From assembly GCA_035582835.1 (NCBI GenBank), contig JAYKAV010002553.1, positions 4,003,014 through 4,067,013 of the forward strand: a stretch of DNA of 64,000 nucleotides, written 5' to 3'. Position 1 is the stretch's first letter, and each line of letters begins with the position of its first letter. The notes under the pieces were generated by a model, which saw nothing but the letters and a program-made list of their open reading frames with translations, made no database searches and was not told the origin of the DNA. Origin of the DNA: Phoebastria nigripes. Lineage: Eukaryota; Chordata; Aves; Procellariiformes; Diomedeidae. This document shows positions 23,301-35,504 of this stretch, piece by piece. Position numbers and translations under genes: made by a program.

Positions 23301-26300
23301 TCTTTAGTCACTGTCAGTAAGCTGAAAGGCAAGGGGTGATGAAATTTCAAGAAGTAAAATTAATTTATACTATTAATAGTATGCTTTCTTGTATGTAATC
23401 AACATTGTGTTTAACTTTATGAAAAGAGAGCAGTGATAAAACTTTTTTTATAACCAAAGTCATTACATTTAACTCAATCTGTGGGGAAATGCATTGGTCG
23501 CCTAGGCAAAAAAAGGAAGCTCTGTTCCTGCTTTTAACATTTTGGATTAATGAAAAATGAATAAAAGCTTGAAGTCAGCTTTCTCATTGGTTGGCCNAGT
23601 TTTCTTGCGGCAGATTGATAGATTTTCCTGCTTCCCTCTGTATTCCCGAACAATAAGTGCATCTTCAATTTTCCTTGTGTGTTGAGGCCAATGTTTTGTG
23701 CTTCGTTTAGTTGTTGGCTCTGTGGAAAGGAGAGAAGGAGAAGGTCTGACCAAGAGAAAAAACTATTAAATTGCAATAACAGCATGCCAGTGAAAAAAGA
23801 TTTTGGAGGAGGTAAATGGCTTTAAAAGGTACAGAGTGCCGGTCGATTGGTCCTTTTTTTTTTTTTTTCTGTTAAAAATAATTTTGATTGGTATTGATGC
23901 TGGCAATATATTTGATCAGAAAGAACAGCAGCATGGCTCTGCTGATTGTTAGCCACTTTGCTTGAGTTAAGCTTCAGTTTTGTCTTTCTGTGTATTCTTT
24001 AGTTCACAGCTCTAAGCCTTATGCTAATAATAGTTTAGTAGATTTTGTTACTTATTGAGTATGGGTCACCACTCTATTCATCTGAGACTGGAAGGAAATG
24101 GGTAAAAGAAACTGGAAGTGGAAAAATTCGCATTTTGAGCTTGAATTTTTTGACTGGGGGGAAACAAAGGTAAAAATATTGATAATGTTGTTTTAAATTG
24201 GATTACTTTTTTTAGCTGGTCTAGAAGAAGTCTTTTTGTAATGCTCCCTCCTCGAGATAGTCTCTCCGCGTTATCTCTGCGGGGCATGGATGAGGCTGAT
24301 GCTCTCTGAACATCTATTGGGTTTGCTCTCCTTGAGCCTTCAGGAGGAAAGCCTTTGCCACTGTTGACTATTTAGGCTGCCTAATATCTGCCAGATTGAC
24401 CCTGAAAGAGGAGATGATTAGAGACAGAGTTATAAGATAGACACCCCATCAACTGGATTGGGTCTTCTTACAGTAGGGCAAAATGCCTAAAATTCAGATC
24501 ACTTCTTCCCTGTATTGATCTGTGAGCATGGTTTGAAGATTTACAGACCTTGCAGAGGAGATCCTGCCCAGTCATCAGAGACAGATCTGCTCTGCCAAGC
24601 ACTTTCTACATGTCTGGAGAAATGTGCCCCTTGCTGACACTGAGTCAGAGTCGAGGGCTATCCTGCAGCTGCAGAGGATGCTGTGGGATGCTGATGGGTG
24701 CCCCAGCCACGAGGATGTGGTTATAGGGAAATGGCTGCTCACTTTGAGCTTGCAAGTGTTAGCTTCGAATAGTATTTTTTGTCTGGTTTTGCACTATATT
24801 ATAATAGAAGTTATTCTGCAGAAAAAGACATATTGATCACTGAACAAATAGTGTTTTATTAAGGTTAGTTTGCCAGTGCTTAAAAGAATAATGAATGGGG
24901 GGTGGCGGTGAGAATATGAATCGATGTCTTGAACTTATGAATGCTCCATTAGCTGTCCTAGTCTTTTCCTCCTCTACTTTTCTGTGATTTTCTCTGAGTT
25001 TCTGTGATTAAGAAGAAGATTCCTGTAAAATCAAGATAAAATTCAGTATTGATAAATGCTAAGTGAAAAAGGGTGTGTGGAACATTTTAACTTTACTTAT
25101 GCATTGATTGACACTCAACTAGACACTTGTTATCTGCAGGAGTGATACTCTGGAGGTATGATACACCCTCTGAAAATGACAGCTCAGCAGTAGTCAAGAC
25201 GTGTAACAGAACGAAACATCTTCTTCCCACTGTGTAAGCCCACAGTGGTGCATCTGCCATGTCAAAAAGGGCATAACTGGACAAGAAAAGGTACAGAAAT
25301 GTGCAGAGTTATGGAAACACTTGTGTGTGAGGAATGATGAATAGCTGAGGGAGTTTTATCCTGAAAACCTCTATGGTATGTTAAAAGTGAATAGGGAAGG
25401 TTATTCCCTGTTTTCCATACTATGGGACTGAGGAGGCAACAAATTATTGGATTGGATTTTCATAAGAAATAAAAAGTAGGCTAGCTGCAGAGCTTCTTGC
25501 TGTAGTTTTTGTATTCATGTATCTTCTCTTGACCACTGTCAAAGACAGGACAGTGAGCTGAAAAGACTCCTGTCTGACCTGCTCCTGATGACTTGTTGCT
25601 GTTCAGTATATTTATTCATGATCCAGATGGAAAATATAAAGTTCTCAGAAGACAGAGTCAGGAGGAATGATTACAGCCTGGGGCAGCTCTGTAGAGTAAC
25701 TTGGCGAGATGGACTCGATAGATCAATGTTCATTTTAACATGGCCAAGAACGTTGTCATATATCCAGAACAAAGAAAGTAGTTTGCACTTGCACGTTCCA
25801 GAAGACAGTTCCAAAATTGTGTCGCTGAAAAGCAGTTAATTATAATGGTGCATAATCAGTTAAACAACTGTTCCTGGTGTGATATTACTAAAAGTGCACT
25901 GATAATATCATCTTGGATCCAAAAGCAGGGAATAAAAAGCAGAATTAAGGAGTAAGTATTACTTTTGTTCGCTGCTACTGATAAAAAGATGACTAGAAAA
26001 AGATGTTATAAATATATTTTAAAATTTCAAGGATGATTTAAGAACTAGAAAATATGTGCTGTATCCTTAAATGTGTTCTCATAAACCTCTTTTACTTGTT
26101 TGAGGTTAAGAGGTTATTTGATCATGTCCCATAGGTGTGTACACAGAAAAAAGATGTCTGATATCAAAGATAATTTTATTTGGAACATAATGAGATACAG
26201 TCATTGAGAGCTCAAACCAAATGCATTCAGAATAAGAATGCCAGTGGAAATCTAAGTGAGAGTAATTTGGAAGTCATAGGAACTGTAATGGATACTTCAT

Positions 26301-27276
26301 TCCTTCTTAAATTAAGACTGAATATTGTAAAAGCTCAGCAACAAGTTAGTGGCTTGATATGGCTTTTACTGGGAGAGGTTCTTTGCATTATGTGACATGA
26401 TCACATTGGTCTCTTTTGGGCATTAAAATAAATGAACTGGTGAAAATCTACTTCTAGTATGTATTCACACATACTTACATGAATACTACCAAAACCATGA
26501 TTTAAGTGTTTTTGGGTATGGACATAGAAATATCAAGAGAATCTATGCAATGTTTCTTTCTATATGGGAGAAGCTGCCAATCTATATTGTATAGAGTATT
26601 TACAAGTATAATACTTGTAAAAAAGTGACTAATTTTTTTAATAGAGAAGTAGAATCATGGTAGTATCAAAATAATTTTGTTGACTGTGCAGTAGTACACT
26701 GTGTATTTGGAAATACTGAACACTGGATAGTTTCCAAGTGTCTTTTGGCTTGACACTGGCAAACGTGTTCACCAGGTGTACTTCATCTGTGAATAGTTCT
26801 GCTTTGAATTCTGCCAAATACTCTGACTCTAATTTAACTCTTGAGATGTTGAACCCAGTGATTTTAATGCTGTTTGTTTATTATTTGATGTTACCCAACT
26901 AATTCAATTTCTTCTTCAAATTTAATCCTCACCACTTTGCCTACCAAATATTGACAACAAAGAAGTTATTAGCATAAGAAGTAGCAGTTTAAAAATAATC
27001 AGACTGTGTCTGCATGCTTCTTTAATGAACTGTATTTCTGTTTTCCCTGTCTTTTGCTGCCAGTAGGATTTTTATTGGGTGGTGGGTGTGGGTAAAAGGG
27101 ATGCTACTAAAAACCAGTATAGNTTTAAGTCAGTGTATAGCAGCTTTATTGCAGAGATGAAAGTCATGAAGAGCTTTGTGATTTGAATGTTACTATCCTT
27201 TGATCTTTAAGTTACTCATTAAGTTTAATGCTTCAGTAGCTACTGTTTTTAAAGACTTCCCCTGTACCCTGTATTT

Positions 27277-27282
<6 letters not shown>

Positions 27283-27310
<28 letters not shown>
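27283..27310 (+). repeat. Poly(A) run, 28 nt
   Basis: Uninterrupted A tract in intron 1. I see no processed pseudogene or SINE on its 5' side. Confidence 0.8.
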
Positions 27311-27311
<1 letters not shown>

Positions 27312-29237
27312 TGATTTCTGTAATTTGGCACTGTTTCTTTCCTGTACTAGGAAGTGCGACCTTTTAGCCATATTAAAAAGATTTCCTCTTGGTCTTTCTT
27401 AGTATTTTTTTTTTTTATAATTTATACAACAATGAAATTAATATTTTATAATTTATAAAGACAGGTTAAACAAGTTAGATGTCTGCTCTTTTCACATCGC
27501 TTTCAATCAAGTTTACAGCTAGTTGGAGAACCTGCAACTACAGCTTGTGTGTGTGAAATTAGTATGTTTTACTTACTGAAATGACAACTGTTTGAAAGAA
27601 CATATTAATCACCCTGAGGATTCACTGGTAAATTCTTATGTAATCTAGGATTATTTTTGTATTATTGATGGATAATCTCTTGTGTAACAGGTATAAGTAT
27701 ATACATTATATTATACCAAAATTCTAAACCCAAAGGAGTAATCCAAGGTATTAGGCGAAAGGAGAAATCTTCATGCTGACAATTCCTTAATCACGAATGC
27801 TTTCTAGACAGTTAAAATACTGTTGCTTCAATTTGTAAAGTAATTTGGAGGGGGTATCACAATGCAGCTAGCTTTCAGCTTTCTGCTATGTAAAACATCA
27901 CCACTAATCATTTGGAATTAAATTAGAATATGATGCATAGCTGCTGGGGGGGAGGGGTTATGCTTAAAAATGAAAAACAAAACAAAACAAAAAACCCAAA
28001 ACGAAACACTTAAAACACTTAAAACCAGCAAGCTTTTTTCTCCTTGGTAACTTAAAACTGCATGACTGGCTTTCCTAGACAATGTGCAAACTATTATAAA
28101 AGTATTCAAGAGCAGAGTCCTTTGCCAGAATTCGGTAGCAGGATCTTGAAATGTTTTGATGGCATCCATGCTGCAGGCATTAAAGGAAGCTGCTATTCCC
28201 TTGCTCTGTTCAGAGCTCTTCACTTCATCTGTAGTGTCTCCAGATGCTGTCCTGATACTCTGGTGTTGGTAAAAATGATTGCTGCCCATTTCTGCAAACA
28301 GGTAGCATTTTCACAGAAAAAGCCTTTCTAAGTCGCATCAGTTTAATGGCACTGTTAATGAGGTCTGTATGTGACAGTTTTATAGTACAGCATGTATGAT
28401 CAAAGATCGTTAGTCTTATTTAATACAATATGTATTTATACAGCATTTTGATGGAGTATATATCCAAATGTTATTGTCAATAAATCTTGACAACAGCCAA
28501 GCTGAGAAAATACAAACTGACAATAGAAGCTGGCACGTGAGTAGCAAAATTTATTCTCTGGGGATTTCTAATAAAATAAAAAGATANTGAATGACTTAAA
28601 ACAAGCTTTTTCTGAATTTAATTCTTCCCAGGACAATTGTACAGTATTTTATTTAGGTGTTTAAATTATGAGCCTGGTGAGAGTGCAGGTTTTGGGACTT
28701 GTGTCAAGAACAGTGAGTGCAGAACATGTTCCTGTGTTCTTTCAAGGTGAATAAAATCTTATTTTACTTTAATGAATATAGAAGAGGGAAACTTACTCGT
28801 ACCAGTCTGACAGAAATACATCAATAGATCCTTTAGTGCAAGATGATAGCATGGTACTTGATTCATTTTAATCATGTGTGTGAGAGAGATGAATTCCCAT
28901 TTTCTGTAGTGAGACATCAGCTCTATGTAATTGGTCCAGTATGCAAAGTAAAGATCCATTTTTTAAAATAATGTTAATTGCTATTTTTGAAGATACTCAA
29001 AATACAAATTTTAAGTTACCCATAAGAAATGTTTTGTGTAGTCTGTGACAAAAATGCAATATTACAGTATTTGTTTTCTGGTTTGAGTACCCTAGACGAT
29101 GTGCAAGTTGACTTAATTTTAGCATTTACTAGAATCTGTAGTCTCGTCTAAAGCTAAATTTACGCTGTTTTTATCTGTAATGTTTGTTGTTCTGAGTGTG
29201 TAGTTGAAAACAAGTGAAAATTTGTGAGTGAAAACAA

Positions 29238-30297
29238 GTGATGACTGACGTAATCTACCTGGACTTGTGCAAAGCATTTGACACTGTCCCGCATGACATC
29301 CTTGTCTCTAAATTGGAGAGACATGGATTTGATGGATGGACCACTTGGTGGATAAGGGATTGGCTGGATGGTCACACTCAAAGAGATGTGGTCAACGGCT
29401 CGATGTCCAAGTGGAGACCAGTGACGAGTGGCGTTCCTCAGGGGTTGGTATTGGGACTGGTGCTGTTTAACATCTCTGTCAGCAACATGGACAGTGGGAT
29501 TGAGTGCACCCTCAGCAAGTTTTGCAGATGACATCAAGCTGAGTGGTGTGGTCAACACGCTGGAGGGAAGGGATGCCATCCAGAGGGACCTTGACAGGCT
29601 TGAGAGGTGGGCCCGTGTGAACCTCATGAAGTTCAACAAGGCCAAGTGCAAGGTCCTGCACACGGGTCGGGGCAATCCNAAGCACAAATACAGGCTGGGC
29701 AGTGAATGGATTGAGAGCAGCCCTGAGGAGAAGGACTTGGGGGTGTTGGTTGATGAGAAGCTCAACACAACCCAGCAATGTACGCTTGCAGCCCAGAAAG
29801 CCAACCGTATCCTGGGCCACATCAAAAGAAGCGTGACCAGCAGGTTGAGGGAGGTGATTCTCCCCCTCTACTCCACTCTCATGAGACCCCACCTGGAGTA
29901 CTGCGTTCAGCTCTGGGGTCCCAAACATAAGAAGGACATGGACCTGTTGGAGCAAGTCCAGAGGAGGGCCACAAAGATGATCAGAGGGCTGGAGCACCTC
30001 TCCTATGAAGAAAGGCTGAGAGAGTTGGGGTTGTTCAGCCTGGAGAAGAGAACGCTCCGGGAAGACCTTATAGCAGCCTTCCAGTACCTGAAGGGGGCCT
30101 ACAAGAAAGTTGGAGAGGGACTTTTTACAAGGGCATGTAGTGATAGGACAAGGGGTAATGCCTTTAAACTGAAAGAGGGTAGATTTAGATTAGATATAAA
30201 GAAGAAATTCTTCACTATGAGGCACTGGAACAGGTTGCCCAGAGAAGCTGTGGATGCCCCATCCCTGGAAACAATCCCAGGCTGGATGGGGTTATGA
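29238..30297 (+). pseudogene. CR1 ORF2 reverse-transcriptase remnant
   Basis: Two overlapping frames together cover the palm, thumb and C-terminal part of the CR1 reverse transcriptase. Frame one (29238-29531) has the motif A segment DLCKAFDTV and motif B SGVPQG. It then runs into a stop because of one extra T in AAGTTTTGCAG (about 29518-29523). Frame two picks up at FADDIKLSG, the catalytic motif C, and continues through [26 protein letters not shown] and [11 protein letters not shown] to a stop at 30297. Near 30215 the usual 'VV' before HWNRL is missing, an in-frame deletion of about 9 nt. The endonuclease domain is absent. It cannot encode an active enzyme. Confidence 0.92.
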
Positions 30298-30402
30298 GCA
30301 ACCTGATCTAGTGGAAGGTGTCCCTGCCCATGGCAGGGGAGTTGGAACTAGATGATCTTTAAGGTCCCTTCCAACTCAAACCATACTATGGTTCTATGAT
30401 TT
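29238..30402 (+). mobile_element. CR1 LINE, 5'-truncated, 1.17 kb
   Basis: The longest transposon in the window, inserted in intron 1 in the same orientation as the host gene. It begins inside the reverse-transcriptase palm ([16 protein letters not shown]) and runs through the rest of ORF2 to the 3' UTR (GATGATCTTTAAGGTCCCTT) and a tail around TGGTTCTATGATTTTG. CR1 copies are usually 5'-truncated by incomplete reverse transcription, as here; a complete element would be about 4.5 kb. A direct repeat of GAAAACAAGTG (29206-29216 and 29230-29240) lies at the 5' junction. The copy is moderately diverged and inactive. Confidence 0.96.
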
Positions 30403-31429
30403 TGTTATATTTATGATACAAACAATTTGTGGAATCAAAGTTCATGTTGCATTTTGATAGCTCACGCTATCATTTTTGTGCTGGTAAGATACATGTTGTC
30501 ATTCATAAATGATATTCAATATTTAGGAACAGTAAAAAAACCCACAAAACAAAACACTTTACTGAGTCAGACCGATGGTCCTCTAGGCAAATACTGTGTC
30601 TCTAAATTCTGTCATTTAAAAAGGATGAATTTAGGTTGCAGGATTATTATTTTTGAGATGATAGGAAAAAAAGAAAAATGAGAGGGAGCAGTGGTGATGC
30701 ATAACTTGTAGGAAAGAAGTAAACTGCTAGATATCATACAGATTCAGATGAATATTGTTGACGTAGTGAAATACCGTCCTTCAGGTAAATAATGGATACT
30801 TCCTTAGTTGCAGAGGGAAGGCTTAATGATTCATCTGCACTTCCTTTCAGTCCTATTGCATTTTCATATCTACCTACCACATTATTACCATTTTCTTCCA
30901 TTACGGTAATACAAAGAAGAATGATTATGCTGGATTTCTTGCACATGTTGTAAGGGAAATGGCCAAACAATTTATTCTTTTTATGCATAAAAACTCATGG
31001 ATAATGTGATAAAATGGCAACAGCTCCTCATGATAAACAAAAGCATCGCTGCATTGGTTTCCCAGGCCTGACCGAATGAATGGTCTGTAGTGCTCATGGC
31101 AGAGGTGTGAGAGGGAGGGGTTTAGGGGAGGTCAGTTGTCATGGGTTTTCAGTGTTTCCAAGAAGTTCCTGCCAAGCTCGGAAGCTCAGTAATGTATAAG
31201 TAAATTAATTGAGCATCTGCTGTGCTTTTGCCTGTACTTTCACCTGACATCCTCTGGGATGGGGGTGGTGGTGACCAGAAGGAAGTATTTCCTTTCCCTC
31301 ATCACTATGTAAAATAGAAAAGCTGCTGTGGTGATGCTTGAGGGCAAGAAGGTACAGTGCCTTAATCTGCCTGGAAGTTTTGTCTGAGATAAAACTGGCT
31401 GTTTGCCTGGGATTTCCAAGTACCCTGCC

Positions 31430-31900
31430 GCCGGGCGGGAGGGGTGACGGTGAACAGGTGCCTGGCAGCCCAGGGTGTTTGTGCAGGCAGTGCTGTGGAT
31501 CTGTGGGGTGAAAGAGCTGGTGCTGAGGACTGGATGTCCATCCTAGAGAGGTTTCAGTTGTTACTTTGGAGTATTAAATGCTGCTGTAGAACTCCATTAT
31601 ACATACTCTGGGGACGAGTGGAAGTGTGTGTTTGTATTTAATTTCAGACTAGCTCTAGTCTGGTCTCACAGACTGAATGCTCCTCTCCTTCTGAAAGGCA
31701 TTAGGTGCATTCCTGGAGCAGACCTTGAACTTGATTTCACCCGCAAGAAATCCTGTCAGTGCGCTCGGAGGCTGTTTTGTGCTGCAAACCAAAGCACAGA
31801 AGTGGGGGCAAGCAGGATTCCCTTCAAAGCGCGCTCGTGTCCTGAACCCAACAGGACACCAGCATGGGGACACCGTGGTGGTTGCTGAAAGGGGTGGTGC
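31430..31900. other. GC-richer patch in intron 1, identity unknown
   Basis: Base composition is nearer balanced here and CG dinucleotides appear (CCGCCGGGCGGG, GCGCGCTCG), unlike the flanks. Open frames of 64-112 codons occur on both strands but show no known domain. An A-rich C-containing stretch follows at about 31,935-31,990. It could be a decayed repeat or a regulatory element; I cannot tell which. Confidence 0.35.
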
Positions 31901-34900
31901 AGATTTTGATACAAGCCAAATGCATTGAATTTCCAAAAAACAATTCTCAAACAAACAAACAGAAAAAAAAGCCCAACCCACCAAATTCCCCAACTAACTG
32001 TATGGAAGCAATGACCAGGGGGAGGTCTGGCTTAAACCCCTTCTTATTTCTATTCTGTCTTCCATAGTAAAAAGACGTTTGAGTTCTCTTTGGGGAGCAA
32101 ATGGACGAGACAGATCTTCAAAGCTCTGGCTAACTCACAGCCCTGTCACACATACTTGAAAATTACTTGACATAGTTTTATATATTAGTTCAGAAACTCA
32201 GAGGGATTCTATGTTATTTCTGTACACAAAATTCCTCAGTGTTCTTGATAGCCTGTGTAGTATTTTTGTGCGTTTCTGGCTTACGCTATGACATGACTGA
32301 GCTCATGGAAGTGAACTAATCATACACCTTGCAAGTGCCTGGGATGAAATGATTTTGGATATTTACTAGGATCAGTTCTGAAATGTTCACTGAAAGTTTT
32401 ATTGAATAGAATATGAAATAGTGGCACTGAGAGACATTCAGAAGTGTTTAAAAAAAAAAAAAAATCGGCTAACTTATTTTTGTTTGCCAGTATTATGGAT
32501 AGTGCATTTTGAAATGATTAAGGTATTTGAAAAGGGAAGGAACTAGTTCTATTTCCAAAATGCTTTGTGTCTTGCAGTATTATGATTTCCTATTACTTCA
32601 GCTGATGACCAGGACGTAAATTAAAAGGCTGGGTGGGTAAAAAGGACTAAGTCTGGAACAGCAAAACAAGAAACAGGTTAATCACAGCTGTTACTTAAGA
32701 CCTCAACAACCTTCTGACTTTGACACTTAATGGATTCTTAGGACAGATTCATTCATATTAGCTTGATTTACTACAGTGACTTTTAATTTTAACATCATGT
32801 TATATCAGATACAAGATACATGGAGTGTTTGAACTGACACATAGAGGTTCAACATCCCTCTATTGAAAAAAAGAAATTATTGTAAGCAGCATTATGTCAT
32901 CAGAGAATTCAAGTCTTGTACTACTCCAGGTCAGAATTCAGGGGATTAGGTTTGTCCTAGTTTGTTTAAGCCATGGACAGGATCTCAGACTTGAGTTTCA
33001 AAAGTCACTGTTGCCTCTCAACCAGCCCTGCAGGGCACCTTTGAAGTAGGCCCTTTACCTTTAGGGTTGCATGTTCTAAAGGGATAATCTTTAAATAAAT
33101 ACATTCATTTTGAAGTTGTTACAAGCTGTGAAGTTTCATTAGCTGGGAAGGGGAGCTGATACAGTTCTCTGTTTCTAAAAGAATTGTATTTCATAGAAGA
33201 TGGTAGGAAAGTAATTTTTTNAAAAAATTATTATTATTTTTTCCCCATTTCTTCTCCTTTTCTGCTGGAGTGGTTTTAGTCGGAACTTATCTAACACTTC
33301 TAGATGGTCTTCTAGCTGTAGCTGGCACCAGCCAATATAAGTCTGGCCTACTACCTACAGCAAAGTAAGTCTAAAAGTAAACCTGCCAGCCACAGGAGTA
33401 CTTGGTAATTGTACACTGGAATATGTGTAACACACTTATGAAAAATACTTGTGTGCTGTTTTGCCTTTTGGGAAGTTCTTATCCAGTTCATGTGTTTGCT
33501 GGCCAGTCNTTCTCATCTTCTGAAAAAGCTGGGATTGCATCCCATTTCAGTAAGGTTTTGGGTCCTCCTTGATGAGCTTTGAAGTCCATTCCTGACTGAC
33601 TGAATCCAAACTGGAAGAAGTAGCTTCCTTCTGTGTGGCCACTCTCTGCATTGAAGTGTTGATCTGGAGACAGAGGTTCTGATGAGAAAATAAGCATAAG
33701 GGGAGTGACAGTGATGTCTTCAGATGGTTAGTTATGTACTAAAAATAACAAGTGCAGTCCTCAGTGTCAGTTAAGGATAAGAATGTGATGGATGTGAACA
33801 AATATGCTATGGTGATTCCACTGTTTCTGTATGAAAAGTCATTATTATTGTTTATTTATAAAGTACCATGAAGATGTGCTGGATTTCATAAATAATCTGA
33901 GAAGTAGAAGGGGAGGCAAATCTAAAATTATCAAAGATTTTTAAGTACTGGTTCAGTTCAGCAGTTCTTACTGAAGAACAAAATCATACCTTCTTTGGGT
34001 GGATTTATATATGATAGCTGCTGGATTGCTATATTGGATCAACNTGGTTCTGAGATTGCCTCAGTCATTTTATCCCATGAATAAGTTGATTGGTACAAGG
34101 TATTCAGTAGACTTTGAAGGCAATGCAGGAATATCAAATCTTCAAATACATGTTAATTACAGTAATAATATTTTGAAAGTCTGGAGACCGGAAAAAATGG
34201 TTCCCAGAAGGAAGCCAACAGTTCCAATGAATTAACCTTCAAAGAAAAATTTCAAGTATAAAGAAATAAGAAACCTCTTGGATGCTGATATATCAAAATT
34301 ATCTTGAATTTTATTATGATATAGTTGTAAGAACATGGATTTTGACTGTCTATGTTGGGAGAGAAGAGAATGAAATGAAGGATGTATTTTAAAAAACTTT
34401 AGTGGCAGGGCTGTTTCTTAACACACGAGTCATTATCATATGTCATATATTATTTTTGATACTTTTATTAGATGCTTATGCATTGAACCCAGAAAAAGTA
34501 AAAGTTTTTTTGGATTTCTCAGGAGAGAAGAGGTAGGGCCAAATGTTATCCTTGGCAGGCGTAAGGATCGGCAGGATTTGGTCCACACTTGGTATTTTTA
34601 AACTGTTCACATTTTGCACTTGTATCTACTGAGTGCTGATCAAAAAATCACTATTTGCCTGTTAGGCGCTCTTGGTTTAAAACCCCCAATTTTTATTTTA
34701 ACTTTTTTTTATATACAAAGTTCGGAATATAACAATGTTTCTCTTTTTAAAAACAATAACAGGTCTCCATTTAAATAATTTTACTGAATCAGTTAAATAG
34801 AAAAGACAAAGCTTCCGTTTTTCCTTTTCTGTGCTGCGATAATATTTTTGAGTTCTAACAAAAAACCTCATCTGATAGATTTTTACACTTGGACTGTATA

Positions 34901-35486
34901 AAGTCTACCTTCAGCCCTTCCTACCTCTTTTTGACACAAATGAAACTGGAAAAACTCAATACTTGGAACTTCGGAGGGTGATTAGAGACATAATCCCCAG
35001 TAAGAGAAGAGTGAATAACATGGATGCATCAGCATAAAGAGCAAACATATACGCTGACATAATGACAATACAATGAGCACTAAACTTAAGAGGGAGCTTT
35101 TAATGAAATTGGAGAGGAGGGGAAGTGAAGGAAGTAAAATTTAAGTATGGCACAAATATTACTTATGAAAACAGCATTATTTTCAAAAAAGTTTACCACT
35201 GCAGTATAAAAAAACAAAACCAAGTTAAATAGTCTGAGACAAAGTTCTTTGATTGAAATAGAAATACCTAAATGAAGCAGTAAATTTAATGATATGAAAG
35301 ACAAAGTTGGTAAAACCAAATAATACTTATATAAACTATATCTAAATGCAGGGAGTGAAACCGTCAAAGCAGGTAATGTAATGCTTTAAAAGGAACTTTG
35401 GAAAAGAAAATGTACAATGAGAATATCTGTTTACACTGGAGTAGATTAAAAGGGCTGCAGGCATACATTAATTGATGTTATGGAGT

Positions 35487-35504
35487 AATAAGCTTAAGCT
35501 TATT
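35487..35504. repeat. 18-nt perfect palindrome
   Basis: AATAAGCTTAAGCTTATT equals its own reverse complement and contains two HindIII cores. The flanking bases do not extend it. Confidence 0.9.

Larger units (their letters stand above)
11094..29237 (+). other. Intron 1 of the ADGRA gene, first part
   Basis: The intron begins with GTGAGT in the CpG island. GC content drops sharply after about 11,300 and remains low. I find no coding exon, RNA gene or clear transposon in this 18-kb stretch. It does hold a T53 tract at 16.8 kb, A-runs at 15.83 and 27.29 kb, a purine-rich tract at 17.24 kb and an AT-rich patch with homeodomain-like cores near 21.9-22.1 kb. Numerous 60-130 codon open frames here are random. 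Confidence 0.75.

Noticed and set aside
27283..27310. Possible processed pseudogene or SINE tail
   Set aside because: The sequence before the A run shows no gene-like or tRNA-like body and no flanking direct repeats that I can see.
29160..29997. Minus-strand open frames of 221 and 161 codons at 29.2-30.0 kb
   Set aside because: They are antisense shadows of the plus-strand CR1 ORF2.
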